Made by a program: the position numbers and the translations under genes. The notes beneath the pieces are model-generated. The model saw only the letters and a program-made list of their open reading frames with translations, ran no database searches and had not been told where the DNA came from. This document shows, one piece after another, positions 22,701 through 34,108 of a DNA stretch of 64,000 nucleotides. The first letter of the stretch is position 1; the number at the start of each line of letters is the position of its first letter. Source of the stretch: Branchiostoma belcheri (Eukaryota > Chordata > Leptocardii > Amphioxiformes > Branchiostomatidae); contig NW_017803157.1 in the NCBI RefSeq assembly GCF_001625305.1, forward strand, positions 4,009,690 through 4,073,689. The letters run 5' to 3'.

Positions 22701-23566
22701 GCGTGGATTTTCGCGGGAAAGCCGCCCTGACGGTTTTAGCTGAACCGTCCGACGGACTAGCGGCCATCGCGTGCCGCACCAAAACTGGTTCTGATCATCG
22801 CTCTGAGCTTTGCTCGAAAACACTTTGATTGTCTGGAGATTTGGTATTTTACAACGTGTAACTCCCGCTCAAAATACTTGGGAATTTTCTCATTTGCAGT
22901 GTGCTATGGGCACATGCATATGAAACGGCTCCGGACCAACTCTGTGTTGTATTGCACAATGTAGGCTGGAGTAAAGAAACTGGTAGCGTGATATAAGAGG
23001 GTTATTTCATCACTTTACCTGCCAATATTTTGTTCCAATCTTTTTTTGAGGGACATAAGAGGGTTACCAGTATTTCATCACTTTACCTAGTAGTACCAAT
23101 ATTTTACCTACCAATATTTAGCAATCTTTTTTGAGGGACGTGGGGGTGTTGGTACGTGTTCACAAAACAACAAAATAAAATTCAATTTCAGGCCTCCTAG
23201 CAGCTTTCTATGGTGCTGCAGCAAAAGCTATAATGTACAGTGAGAGTTCATATAAGTTTTACCTTCATTCTGATGTTAATTAATTTTAATTTTTTTTGTA
23301 ACACAATCTCCCCCTGTGCAGTCCCCTGCCATGTTTTCTGTCTATTTGGCCAATTTCTACTCTTTTCAGCTGCTTCTGAAGCCTAGTAGATTATGTATTT
23401 GGACAAATTAAAGAGCCATTCTGCCAAATATGCTTTTATTTATCATAGTTTTATTGCTGATCTTTTACATATTTGACATATGGTCATCTTCAAACTGTTA
23501 TGTTAACATATGAGAAACTGTGAAGAAACAGAATAACAAATATCTAACCTTAGTGCTTCTATTATA

Positions 23567-23924
23567 AGGCCACACCAATTTAATTTCTTGGTTAACGGAT
23601 TTTTCTAGAAAAAGAATTAAGAGGGCGGGCGAAATAAAAACAGGCCTAGGCATCCTATTATGGCCCAAGATGGTATGATAGGAGCCATGAAGTCAACACA
23701 CCAGGGCTGACTCAAAATTTAAACAATGAATTTTGAACTTTTAATGATACCATTGCATTGAAAGATGGAATAACTGTAACAACTAGGATGAAAAGGACTG
23801 TTTTCAACTGTTCAGGGCAAAATATGAGCATTTTGCAGTTGATTCTGACTTTTTATTTTTATTTGCAAATCAGAAAAATGAAGCGGGCGAATCGGTTAAC
23901 CAAGAAATTAAATTGGTGTGGCCT
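23567..23924. mobile_element. MITE family M2, copy 1 (358 bp)
   Basis: Begins aggccacaccaatttaattt and ends in the inverse; the arms extend to tcttggttaacggat. The interior contains gggcgggcgaaat and attttgcagttgattctgac, conserved among copies. No coding sequence. Confidence 0.85.
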
Positions 23925-24070
23925 AAGTGGTGATTATAATACTGTATAATACTTTTATTAGAAAATTAGAATTTGTTGTTAGTATTTGTTACTAGAAACT
24001 CATGATTAGCCTACTTGATTACATATCATCTAATACATACTGAGAACCATTAACTCACAGTTAGTAACTT

Positions 24071-24441
24071 AGGCCACACCAATTTAATTTGTTGGTTCTC
24101 GGATTCGCCTCTTCGTTTTTTCTGATTTGCAAAAAAATTTGATTCTGGTCCTGAATCAACTGAAAAATGCTCATGTTTTGCCCCCAACAGTTGAGGAAAG
24201 TCCTTTTCTTCCTAGTTGTTACAGTTTTCCCATCTATCATTGCAGTGGTTTGATTAAAAGTTCAAAATTCAATGTTTAAATTTTAACCCGGCCTTTTGTG
24301 TTGACTTCATGGCTCATTCTGTAGCATTTAAGCCTATAATAGGATGCCTAGACCTGTTTTTATTTTTATTTTTTTTCGCCCTGTCGCTTCATATTTTTTC
24401 TGAAAAAATCCGAGAACCAACAAATTAAATTGGTGTGGCCT
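24071..24441. mobile_element. MITE family M2, copy 2 (371 bp)
   Basis: Same termini, arms extending to tgttggttctcggattcgcc. The interior is inverted relative to copy 1 (caactgaaaaatgctcatgt against atgagcattttgcagttg). Confidence 0.85.
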
Positions 24442-25592
24442 TAGTTACACAATGTAATAATTTTCTACATTTCTGTCATATTACTTCCCTGAGATTTTGC
24501 ACTTTTTTTCAGTACAAATTCAGCACTTTTAGACCTTGGAAAAAAAAAGTTGTGTTTCCTGTTTCAGTCCTGAAAAAGTCGGTAGGTAGGAATTATCTTT
24601 TTTTTTTTACTTTGGCGAATTCCAGTGATCCAACTTATACAGTACAGTTTAACAATTCAAGTAAAACTTGCACAAGGACACTTATATTTTCTATGTTAAT
24701 GTTGGAAAACCGATTGTACAACGTTTTTAAATCAGCACTCAGGTTTCAGACCATGGAGCTAGAAAAGGTCCATCAGCCCAAAAAAAGGCTAGGGTCGGCA
24801 GTATTTCCTAGGGTCGGTCCGGAAACAGGAAGCACAACATTTTTTTTTCTTAGGCCTTACGTACAAAACATTACCATGTAGTTATAAAGTTTGCCAGCTT
24901 TTGGTAGGTTTAGTAATTATTTCCTGTCTGACTTTTGTGTTTTGGACTCAATCAAATTGTAATCTAAGGTAAAAGAGTGTGTACTAAACAACTGATGTAT
25001 ATGGGCTCCAACCTAACTTTGTGTGGGGCCTCAAGCTCTCTTTGAAAAACTTCAAAGGGTTTGAAGTACCTGCTCTTGCATTCTCGCCATGCAAGTTATG
25101 CTCCTATACGAGACTTATTTGAGAAGCCAGGCTGCCCGGCATGCTAGAAATTTTTTTTTTCTTTTTCTTGGAACTGGTGAGGTGAGGTGAGGTAATACAA
25201 ATAAAGTGACTTTGTAAAAGCGTAGGGCAACCCAACTTTTGGCTTCTGAAATATAGTGTGTCCTGTAAGGTCAGCATGTGAGCTACTAATTGACTTAAGG
25301 TCTGTCTTACAGCATGTTTCCTAAAATAAACAACCGATGTTGATGGCAACCTGAAATATTGATAGGCAACTTACATGAAGATTTGGGCTGACACTTGGCC
25401 TGACTTACAACCTGTGTCGGAAAATAAACGACCAATGTTGAGGGCAACCTACATGTACTAAGCTTTGGGCTAAGAGAAGTATTTCGAGCCCTTCTTTATG
25501 TTTATAGTTATGTTCTATAATGTGGGGAAACTAAAAAGAAAATCAGTGTACCAGTCATCTCTATTTACCATTCTCAGTCCAGTGTTTGCTAT

Positions 25593-25804
25593 CCTCTACC
25601 AGGCTTCGGGAGGCGGCTGGAAAGAGTAGAAATCGGCCAAATAGAGAGATAACATGCCGCGGGAGTTGGTCTGCAGGAGAGAACAGTTTGCCGCTCTCAG
25701 TGTGCAGAGTGGGAACGGCAAACCGACCAAACTCCCGCGGCATGTTATCTCTCTATTTGGCCGATTTCTACTCTTTCCAGCCGCCTCCCGAAGCCTGGTA
25801 GAGG
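25593..25804. mobile_element. Near-perfect foldback element, arms about 85 bp (family M3)
   Basis: Left arm cctctaccaggcttcgggag through acatgccgcgggagtt is repeated inverted at the right with only a few differences, separated by about 45 bp. Related copies at 41546-41730 and 41758-41931 share the cctctaccaggctt terminus, and halves occur beside the NHL minisatellites (3335-3370, 17535-17575). Confidence 0.85.
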
Positions 25805-26174
25805 CTAAGTGTCTGCGGCAACAACACTCCACAACAAATGCTTGCCAATTTTTCAAACCCTTCTACAGGTATACATATCATTTCAAGTTTTTTTTGTGAC
25901 AACATCTGAAAGGAGCACGTCTGCAGAACGTACTGCACCTGCGCGAAACCCGTAATGTATTGTACATAGCATTTCGGCAGAACGTCTCATATAAGGTTGT
26001 ATTTGCTCATATAAGGTTAGCATTTCGACAGTACATGTAGTTTCCAAATGTTGTGTCGGAAAGAATATCCTCTGCTACGGGAAAAATTCTGATGCAACGT
26101 TGACCAAAAACCCAACGAAAATGCGAAAATACGGGGTTCTGCCGACGTGCTTCTGAAAGGTGGCTGTTTCTGTA

Positions 26175-29100
26175 TCAGTCTCCTTTTTTCTGTTGGAAAT
26201 ACTCCTGGTTATACATGACTATCAGTTTATCATACTCTTCCGCAGTGGAAGAGTCCATGTTGGTAACGGGGGTGAACAGGTACTTGTAGGCGTCATTCTT
26301 GTATGGTAGCAACTCCTCAATGCTGACATCTAGACCTTCTTCTTGCGCATCCTTCTTGGGTTTGTCTGTCTTCCTTTCGTCTTTTGGTCCGTCTCTTTTC
26401 TTCCTTCCATCCTGGGTGCTCAGTACTCCATATTTGGCTGAGGAGGGTCGTGACCTCAAGTGACCTCTCGCTGAATCCTCCGAGATTTTCCCAGAACTTG
26501 CAACTTGTGAAGACTTGTTGGATTTTGGGATATCTTCTTCTACATGGGGTAGTCCACAGAAGCACTTTTTTTCTGCGAAGTTTTTTTGCTTCCTTGGCCT
26601 CTGGTTGGTGTTTTGTTTACGAAAGTTGCTCCTTGGTAGTTTCTCTTGGAGCCCGCACCTGCACTTCACTTCAAGGCTGCTAGGGGAACCTTTTGCAATG
26701 GACTCCTCTGAATCTCTCAACTCCTTTCTCTCATTTTGATGATGTTGGTTCTCTCTTTTTGGTCTCTGTTTGAAGTGGTCAGGACACTGGTTCTGCCCTT
26801 TTTCTTCAAGGCTGCTAGGGGAACCTTTTGCCCTGGACTCCTCCGAATCTCTCAGGTCCTTTCTCTCATTTTGATGACGTTGGTTCTCTCTTTTCGGCCT
26901 TTGTTTGAAGAGGTCTGGCCAATGGTTCTGCCTTCTCCTGTTCCCAGCATGTTGCCGATCGACTTCATTTAAATGGGACTTACAGATATCTTCTTTCCTG
27001 TTGTCTTTAGTCTTAAAGCCAACTGCTTGCTCTTCAGTCCCATTCTTCATGTCATGTTCAGACTTGTATTGCTGAACAACCTCCTTCTGTATTTTGTGTA
27101 CTGATTTCGTCTTAGACTCTTTTCCCGTACTGTCTTTAGGTGCAGATTTCCTGTTCCCAGAATGTTCGGCTTCATTTGGATGGGGTGTACAGAAATCTTC
27201 TTTCCTGTTGTCTTTAGTCTTAAAGCCAACTGCTTGCTCTTCAGTCCCATATCTTGTGTCATGTTCAGACTTGTATTGCCGCACAGGCTTCTGTGTTTTA
27301 TGTACTGATTTTGTCTTAGACTCTTTTCCCGTACTGTCTTTAGGTGCAGATTTCTTGTTCCCAGAATGTTCGGCTTCATTTGGATGGGGTGTACAGAAAT
27401 CTTCTTTCCTGTTGTCTTCACTAGTATTTAAGCCAACAGCTTGCTCCTCGGTCCCATTCCTTGTGTCATGTTCAGATCTGTACTGCCGATCAGCCCTCTG
27501 TGCCTTGTGTACTGATTTTGTCTTAGACTCTTTTCCTGTACTGTCTTTAGGTGCAGATTTAGTCACTCCTTTACCACCACCTTCTCTTTGCGACTTTCCC
27601 TCTGTGAGGACTTGAGCATAGGTGAACACTGGCGGCCATGTACTTGACCTCTCACCTTTGTCCTCGGGTGACCTCTTCGTCTCATGCTGTGAGGTACTAG
27701 TAGTATACTTCTGTCCAGGTCTTGAATGTGCTTTGTTCTTCTTGTCAACTTTCTCTGACGTCTTTTCTTTGAAAGAACGACGTCTTCCCTGGTGACTATC
27801 CTTACAACTTCCTTCAAACCTCCTCCCTTCTTCATTCTGACTTCTATCTTCAAAGGCATGCCTACGTCGTTCGAATTTCTTTGGATGGGACTGACAAAAA
27901 TCTGCTCCACTTTTATCACTCCTCTTGTCAACTTTCTCAAATGTCTTTTCTTTCAAAGAATGACTCTTCCCTGGTGGCTATCTTACACCTTCCTTCAAAC
28001 CTCCTTCCTTCTTCAGCCTGGCTTCTGTCGACAAAGGCATGCTTACGTCTTGCACCCCGGCCTCTTACACTGCCTGTAGATTTCTCCAGCTCTTTCTTGA
28101 TCTTGCTGAAAGACATACCGGTGTTTCGATGCTCTGTATGTCCCTCGTCATTGTCAAAGATGGTGCTTCTTCCCTCCCTCGGGACCAGCGTGGTTGTCAC
28201 TTGTGTTTTCTGTTTTGTAGAAGAAAAATGAGTTTTATATTATATTATATCATATTACCTGGCCCACCTTGTTTTTTTTTCGCCCTAGATTATCCATAAA
28301 ATTTACTTCCTGGGGCCTAAACTCAAACTATAGATCCAGTGAAGGTGTGACTGAGAAGAGAGAGGTGTGGTGTCTACAGACAAGACACGCTAGTAGGAGA
28401 AAGGTTACGTGTGTTGGTGTTCACTGCTTTTAGTGACTGCTAGTACAGGTTTCACTGTACTGTAGGAGAAGGGTTAGGGTGAGGGCTATGGTAGGTGTGG
28501 TGGTGTTCACAGGTTTGACTGTACTATAGTAGGAGAAATGTTAGGGTTAGGGTGTTCACTGCTGCTTAAGTGACTGCTAGCACAGGTTTGACTGGTTAGG
28601 GTTAGGGTAAGGTGTGTTGGTGTTGGTGTTCACTGCTTTTAGATTATAGATAGTCTGCCAACGATATCATCCATAAAATTTACTTGCTGGGGCCTAAACT
28701 GAAACTCAAACTATAGATCCAGTGAGGGGTGTGGTGTCTACGGACAAAACTTGTAGGAGAAAGGTAAGGTTAGGGTTAGGGTTAAGTGTGGTGTGGTGTT
28801 GACTGCTTTTAGATTATAGATAGACCCCCTTAGGGGTGGGCCGATCCCGGAGGTACTGCAATACCGGGCCAACCCGTGGCTAGGATGGTGCAAGCACCTA
28901 GTCCATAGCCTCCTTCCAAAAATCAATTTAATATATGGCTCCGCGATGCGGAGCGTATCAGATATTAAACTGATAAGAACAGATACTACACTTGATCTTA
29001 GCCAAAAGGCCGAGAAGCGATAACAAACAAAGATTCTCTTTTTCGCCCACTTCTTCGTTTAGCCGCGTAGTGCTGCGGCTAGATTGCGACCAAAATTCTG

Positions 29101-31887
29101 CCCAGTTTTAACGCTAGCACTTCATTATTTCCAATCGTATTACTGTGTTCTGGTAGAGTTATAACTGTTAGATTTGTCCTGTGTGTTTCCTAGTCCCTAA
29201 TTTTAAAATACAGGAGAATTAAAGGGAAAAACTGGGCAGCGAGCTCACGTTTCTGAGGCATGGATGCCCCGTTAGTGTGGCGTCCGAACAATGTTTGAAT
29301 AGGATTTGCATGTGAAATGAGGCTGGTTCCCCTTTCACACCATTGATGGCTCTAATTGGGTTTAATTGACAACTGATTGAGCGTCAGACAGTTTATCAAG
29401 ACAACTTTTCTTGTCCCCTGCCACCCTTCTGCGATCACAGCTCTAAAGGAATAGAGCTGCAAGTAAAGCTACGTTAAAAAAAACGCAACACACAGGCACA
29501 CGATAAAAAAAATGTCCAAATCCAGACTTGGACGATCCCCTACAAAGACCTCTAAAGATCCCAGACCAGCATGCACTGCTGCTTGCATCGTACTGAATGA
29601 TAAGCTATGACCAAATAAGGAAAAGCCATTGATAGCAAACCCGATCGGGACAGCTGCCCTCCCCATGACTTATATTGTGTCAGACTGATCTTTTATCAAG
29701 CCTATTGAATCTAGTTCCTTGTGACCTGATTACATGTGATACCTACTAGCAGTCCAGGCATTTCTGGTACGTAAAAATATGACAGCAGGTCCTACTACTG
29801 AAATTAGGTCGTACTGTTGAAATTGTATTTCATTATGTATATGTACATTGTAGTGTAAGGCTGTATTCATTTTAAATTGTAAGAAGTCGGCAATTCAGCC
29901 ATTTAGGCTACCACAGACTTTTAACCTGTATGTCTATGTGAATAATAAACCAGTTATCATACTTGTAACAATCAAGCTAAATCACTCTCAGTGTATGGTA
30001 GGCATGCAGTCATTTTCTGGAATTGTAATTCCAAACTGTTGTGCTAGTCCTGCTACATTGCTTCAACCCTGTTGGAAATCATGATACTTTAAGTAAATAT
30101 GAAGTTCAACTCATTCTGTTGTCACTGGTGTGTTTTGATTTCATTAAAAGTGTGATGACTACATAACAGTACACAATAGATATTGGCACTGCAAACTGTC
30201 TATTACAATCCAAACTACAACTCTGTACCTCCAATCTGATTTACTTCCATTATAAATATTTATCTGCCAGTTTACTTGATATATCCACCACTCAGAAAAC
30301 AATGTGTTTGAGCAAAATTTAACCTCCTTGGTTTTTGAGAGATCTCTAGTGTAGCACCCCCAGATATGCACAGTTCAGGAGCTAATATAACAAGGCGGTA
30401 GCCTCCATATAGCAGGCTTATAGAACTGGGGGTTTGGTGGTCTTCGACTGTTTTCTGATTAGCCCAGTTCTAAAAATGGGGGTAATTCAACCAGGCTGGC
30501 TATGTTGTCTATATGCATCAGAAAATAGCACATATAAGATCCCAAAGACCCTGAAGACCCCCAAACCCCCCAGATTTTGGCGTGCAGCTGCTATGGAGGC
30601 TAACAAGGCAGAACAAATGAGTGCTGACAAGGGCTCCCCCTCCCCCCAGCAAGACTGACAGCCAGTTAAGAAGACATAAATCTTATTTGGCAGGTTGTGA
30701 GTGACTCCCCACATGTGCCCTGTTTAGTCAGGGTCAGGACAAGAAACCACAAGAGGAGTATCATATTACACCTTCTTTCCACATGCAGGTCATTGACCCA
30801 AATTTGGTAGGAAAGTCCGTGACTGTGAAAATGAGGTGCAAATTACATGGATAAGAGGAGAATGAAAATACACTGGCAAAATAAATTCCATGAATAAACA
30901 AGAGTTCCAAGCATTATTTGCCACCCAAAAATCATGGCCTTAGTACGATACTGAAAGTTTTGCTGCAGTACCAAGGAAAGTACTGGTTCTGTGTAGTGTA
31001 GCCAGCTGCCGCCACACCGTATGCCTGCAAAGCTGGTGTGTTACACTGAAATTAAACGGCTTAATACATGCAGACATAGATATAGAAAACAAAGGTGAAA
31101 ACAATGGTAAAGGCAAAGGTATTAAACAAGGGTTCAAACAAACCTGCACATTAACCGGTGTGACGTCATCGGGACTGTAGGCTGCAGAGTCACCGTCCGA
31201 GAGCCACCCGTCGTCATGGTTACCGAAGTCTGAGGGAACCTGCTTGTGGAGGGGGTTGTACATCCAGCCTGCATCACAGGGCCTGCTTGTAGGATACAAG
31301 AGTTTTCTTTTACACAACCGAACTGTTTACCTGCCAGCGCGCAAAGTACCTGGTTGCCCAGTTGCCCCGCGCAACCAAATTTTACTTGGGGCAACCTATT
31401 TTTGAACCTAGGTAGCCCTGGTGAAACAAAAATACAAATGGTAAAGGTAGATAAACTACCTCCCAGCATTGTAACCACCTTTTTGTATTGAGTTAAAATT
31501 CTGTCTAATACTATATAATCATCATTATAATAATACATGTAGTTATGATAATAGTCAATTGATTTGACACAAGTACATCGCAGTACACAATACAAAAATT
31601 GAACAGATTAACAAGGGATAGTGGCTAATTACTACATGTAACTACAAATATCTTTTTAAATTAAGATAGAAACTTACAAATAAACCACACTGATGGTTAC
31701 CTTGTCCCCAGAGGCCTAGCTCTCCCCCTACCCCTTGCAGCAGGGCTGAACCCCCTGGACACAGACCCTCCAGCAGAAGGGGATAGAGACCCCCCTCCTG
31801 AAGTAGGGGGGACCCCCCTGGACACTGACGTTCCCACCGGATAACTGCTGCTATCAGGGCCTGCCTCCTCTGCCTCTGGAGGGCTCT
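26175..31887 (-). CDS. C-terminal exons (probable) of the exonuclease gene: Ser/Pro-rich segment and charged repeat tail
   Basis: Exons 31887-31701 (SPPEAEEAG ... RGRGRARPLGT), 31285-31144 (RPCDAGWMYNPLHKQ, DDGWLSDGDSAAY, donor CAG|gtttgt) and 28209-26175. Splice phases 1, 2 and 0 fit each other and the exonuclease exon ending at 35813, so one transcript is possible (inference). The last exon is rich in Lys, Glu, Arg and Ser, and has three tandem repeats of about 68 residues starting KSAPKDSTGKESKTKSVHK, two of about 45 starting PDxFKQRPKRENQ, a CxCG pair (KCRCGLQEK, KCFCGLPHV) and a more ordered end (LPYKNDAYKYLFTPVTN). Near 27950-27990 the frame shifts: two single bases are missing relative to the exon's own internal duplicate. 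Function unknown; no domain recognised in the tail. Confidence 0.55.
28310..28800. repeat. Degenerate tandem repeat with interstitial telomere-like TTAGGG runs
   Basis: Short runs of ttagggttaggg occur at about 28463, 28540, 28598 and 28768 inside units sharing ggtgtt(c/g)actgctttta and ccataaaatttactt(c/g)ctgg. The runs all point toward the U2 gene. Confidence 0.75.
28832..29021 (-). ncRNA. U2: U2 spliceosomal snRNA
   Basis: The minus strand starts ATCGCTTCTCGGCC, followed by TTTTGGCTAAGATCAAGTGT and the branch-site recognition segment GTAGTATCTGTTCTTATCAG, then an Sm-type stretch (TTAAATTGATTTTTGGAAG) and the 3' stem-loops ending GGCCCACCCC. The length of about 190 nt is that of metazoan U2. 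It pairs with intron branch points in the spliceosome. The gene lies on the same strand as, and within, a putative intron of the surrounding protein gene. A possible 3' box (aatctaaaagcag) follows. The 3' flank agattatagatag recurs at 28640-28652, hinting at a decayed tandem neighbour. Confidence 0.95.
29022..30400. other. Sequence upstream of U2, no gene recognised
   Basis: Should contain the U2 proximal sequence element (expected about 50-60 bp upstream, near 29075), but I cannot define it by eye. Otherwise AT-rich sequence without coding signal. Confidence 0.5.
30401..30602. mobile_element. Small inverted-repeat element (about 200 bp)
   Basis: Outer ends tagcctccatatagcag and ctgctatggaggcta; inner arms gggggtttggtggtcttc and gaagacccccaaaccccc. 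Confidence 0.65.
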
Positions 31888-32799
31888 CTGGAATAAAGCA
31901 ACCATGGTTATTGTTGGTTATTTTTATAGGAGCTAAAACACAAAAGTGTGAGTAGCTGAGCTCTGAGTGGCCAACACCCATTTTTCCATCAATTGCCAAA
32001 ACTTTGGGCATGACGTAAAAAAAATATCAATCATTTAAGTCAACAAAGACCTTGGGTAAAAAATGTTAAAACATCCAAAGGTCCATTGACAATCACTCTC
32101 AACCCCATGATTTGCCTCTCAAAATGATGAAAATTGTGTTTCTTGTGATATATCTGTTCCAAACATTTGCACAGTAGAGTTATTTCTTTCATAGTAATTT
32201 CAGTTTTTATTCCCATTTTTTCAACATTGGTTCTCTTTCCTGGTATTGTACTTTTAAAGCAGCAAACGTTTAAAAACAAAATCTAGGTACTAGAAAAGAA
32301 AACCAAATGTTGCAAAAACAGTTGTAAAAGTTAAAACACTTAGAGTGAGCAGCATCCCTATATCTGCTTGGAGCACATGTGACCTCTGACCCAACTAACT
32401 TAAGCCCCTCCCACTGACCCAGCTATGACCTCTGGAGTACCAAGGGAGAGCCATTTTTGAAAAGAGTTCAACACGTGTGTGCTACACAGAGTTGGCAGGA
32501 CATCCAAACTTTCTCTCTATCTCTGCTACTTTTGCTGGTAAGAAAGTTTTGACTCTTTTGCAATTATTTTTACTTGATAGTCTTCTAACAAATATTTCCT
32601 AGTCTCTACCAGACTCTACTGAGTTGCTAGAAAACAGTAGATTTGACCAAAACATTTACCTGGGGAGTTACAAGAATGTTTAACCCTTGGGAGATCAGGA
32701 CAAACTCAAAGAAACTCAATGTTCAGGCAGATAGTAAGTGAGTGAGTCAGCCAGTCATAGGCCAAAAATCATCATTGCTTCTTCATTTTGCGTACCTTC

Positions 32800-33126
32800 A
32801 AGTAGGTGAGGGTGAGGGTGAGGGGTGGAAAAGGAAGGAAAGGAAAGGTCTCCCATGCTTCTTATGCAGAGCGTAGGGTGGTGCCCATATCCATTTCTGT
32901 AGCCCTTGGGCGACACACAGTTGTGCAATGCACTACAGCAGGGGGCTGGTCCGCTGGTAGTGATGTGTGTTTGACCTCCCCACACTTTTTCTCATATGTG
33001 CTGAGTGCTAAGCAGAGAAAGAAGTGTGTACCATTTTTAAAGTCTTTGGTATGACCCGGCCGGGGTTTGAACTCACGACCTCCCGGTTACAAAGCGAGCA
33101 CTCTACCAATTGAGCTATTGCACCGG
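32800..33126 (-). mobile_element. tRNA-derived SINE, family S1
   Basis: Minus-strand head: gcaatagctcaattggtaga (A box) and gtgagttcaaaccccgg (B box), followed by a tRNA-unrelated body with gggtcataccaaagact and agttgtgcaat. The body matches 35640-35790. The tRNA-like fold has a mismatched anticodon stem, so it is not a true tRNA gene. Confidence 0.75.
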
Positions 33127-33879
33127 TGAGGGGGGGGCAAATCAGCAAATCATGACAACACACCATACCTGGCATGGTTTCTAAATGTTTTGAAGTCAAG
33201 AGGATACCTAACTCTACCCAAGGAAGTTTTGATTTTCAATCTCCTTGCTCTAGCCTAACCCTGATTTAACCTTGAAGTACTAGAAAAGTAACATTGCAAA
33301 GCAAATCGAAAAACAGATACATTTTTGTGGTCTACTTAGCTTACAATCTACTACTCTGTTTATTCATTCGTATAAAAAATATACATATGGTGACTATAGC
33401 CCTTCCAGCTCAACTTTGCTACATTTGTAGCTCAACATCACATGGTGTTTGCAACAACTGTTACCATGGTGACAGACGTAAACGTCTGATCCTGGTCACT
33501 GACCTTGTTTGGAACAAGAAGAAGGCACAGAAAAAGAGCTGCCACAGAAACAGACACTGGGCAAAGCTGCAAAAAACAATATTTTTGAATTCTACTCTGG
33601 TTCTGGGCATGGTGAGGAATTGTCAAGATTAAGTTGGGGCCAAAATATCACAGTTGGAGTTGTGCTGATACCAAGACCTACAAATATTTGGTAGTCTGGT
33701 TACCAGACCTATTCTAGGTGCTGAGTCTTTACCTATTTGCATAGCATAGAAGATAAAGACTTGGGAGCTAGGTTTGGTAACCAGACTAGAAAATGGCCAA
33801 AACAAATTTCCAGGGAAGTTGCAAGCACATCTGATACTAAGAGCTACACGTATTTGAGTTATATTTGGAACTTTATTCT

Positions 33880-34070
33880 CTGTATCTGTATAGCCGGTAT
33901 AACCAACCTTCAGTGTAACACACCAGCTTCGCAGGCACGTGGCGCGGCGGCAGCTAGCTATATCACACCTAACGACTTGTAACACTCAATCCTTGCACAT
34001 TTAATTGCAGGAGTTGTTTAAAGCTTTCTAGTGCTGATGCCCCAACTGTGCTTGATAAAGTCTACAATAG
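33880..34070 (+). repeat. Dispersed repeat carrying one minisatellite-like unit, second copy
   Basis: Aligns with 15575-15790 across the ccggtataac unit, the gcaggcacgtggcgcggcgg word and the gatgccccaactgtgcttg tail. It ends about 40 bp upstream of the acceptor of the RAG1-like gene, so that gene's 5' splice environment is partly repeat-derived. Confidence 0.65.
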
Positions 34071-34108
34071 TTCTTGGGAAATACAAGTTTTTTTTTTCTT
34101 TCTTCTAG

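Larger units (their letters stand above)
7312..22767 (-). repeat. Two tandem gene units of about 7.7 kb (B and C)
   Basis: The ATGs at 7312 (relic), 15064 and 22767 are spaced 7752 and 7703 bp. Introns, intergenic sequence (7360-8640 matches 15116-16690) and internal repeats are collinear between units. Unit C lacks at least one element present in B (13205-13559). Confidence 0.8.
17097..22767 (-). pseudogene. NHL-repeat type II membrane protein, copy C (disrupted)
   Basis: Exons on the minus strand: 22767-22380 (ATG), 22212-22012, 21077-20655, 19946-19782, 18946-18845, 18595-18487, and the first part of the NHL exon 17485-17167. The transmembrane exon has lost 2 bp in the segment for CTGRQIGF (reads CPGRNRL), so the helix falls out of frame. 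The NHL exon is interrupted by 20 N; by alignment to copy B about 530 bp of coding sequence are missing and the sequence resumes right at the stop codon. The proline-rich exon is in frame here (141 codons, with APPPP and PTPGGTTTTDGD). It could be a true pseudogene or a living gene damaged in assembly. Confidence 0.7.
22824..25585. other. AT-rich intergenic stretch with MITEs
   Basis: Upstream of copy C. Contains two family M2 elements (annotated separately), a decayed foldback half near 23358-23395 and duplicated tttcatcactttacct words at 23010-23110. No convincing coding exon on either strand. Confidence 0.55.

Noticed and set aside
22356-22823. Alternative 155-codon frame over exon 1 of copy C
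   Set aside because: It overlaps the conserved MAASPSDGSAKT frame, which is shared with copy B and spliced in phase; the alternative is not.
33052-33126. Functional tRNA gene (Thr-like loop TTTGTAA)
   Set aside because: The anticodon stem has mismatches, the acceptor stem does not pair well, and the body continues into a repeat shared with 35568-35800; it is a SINE head.
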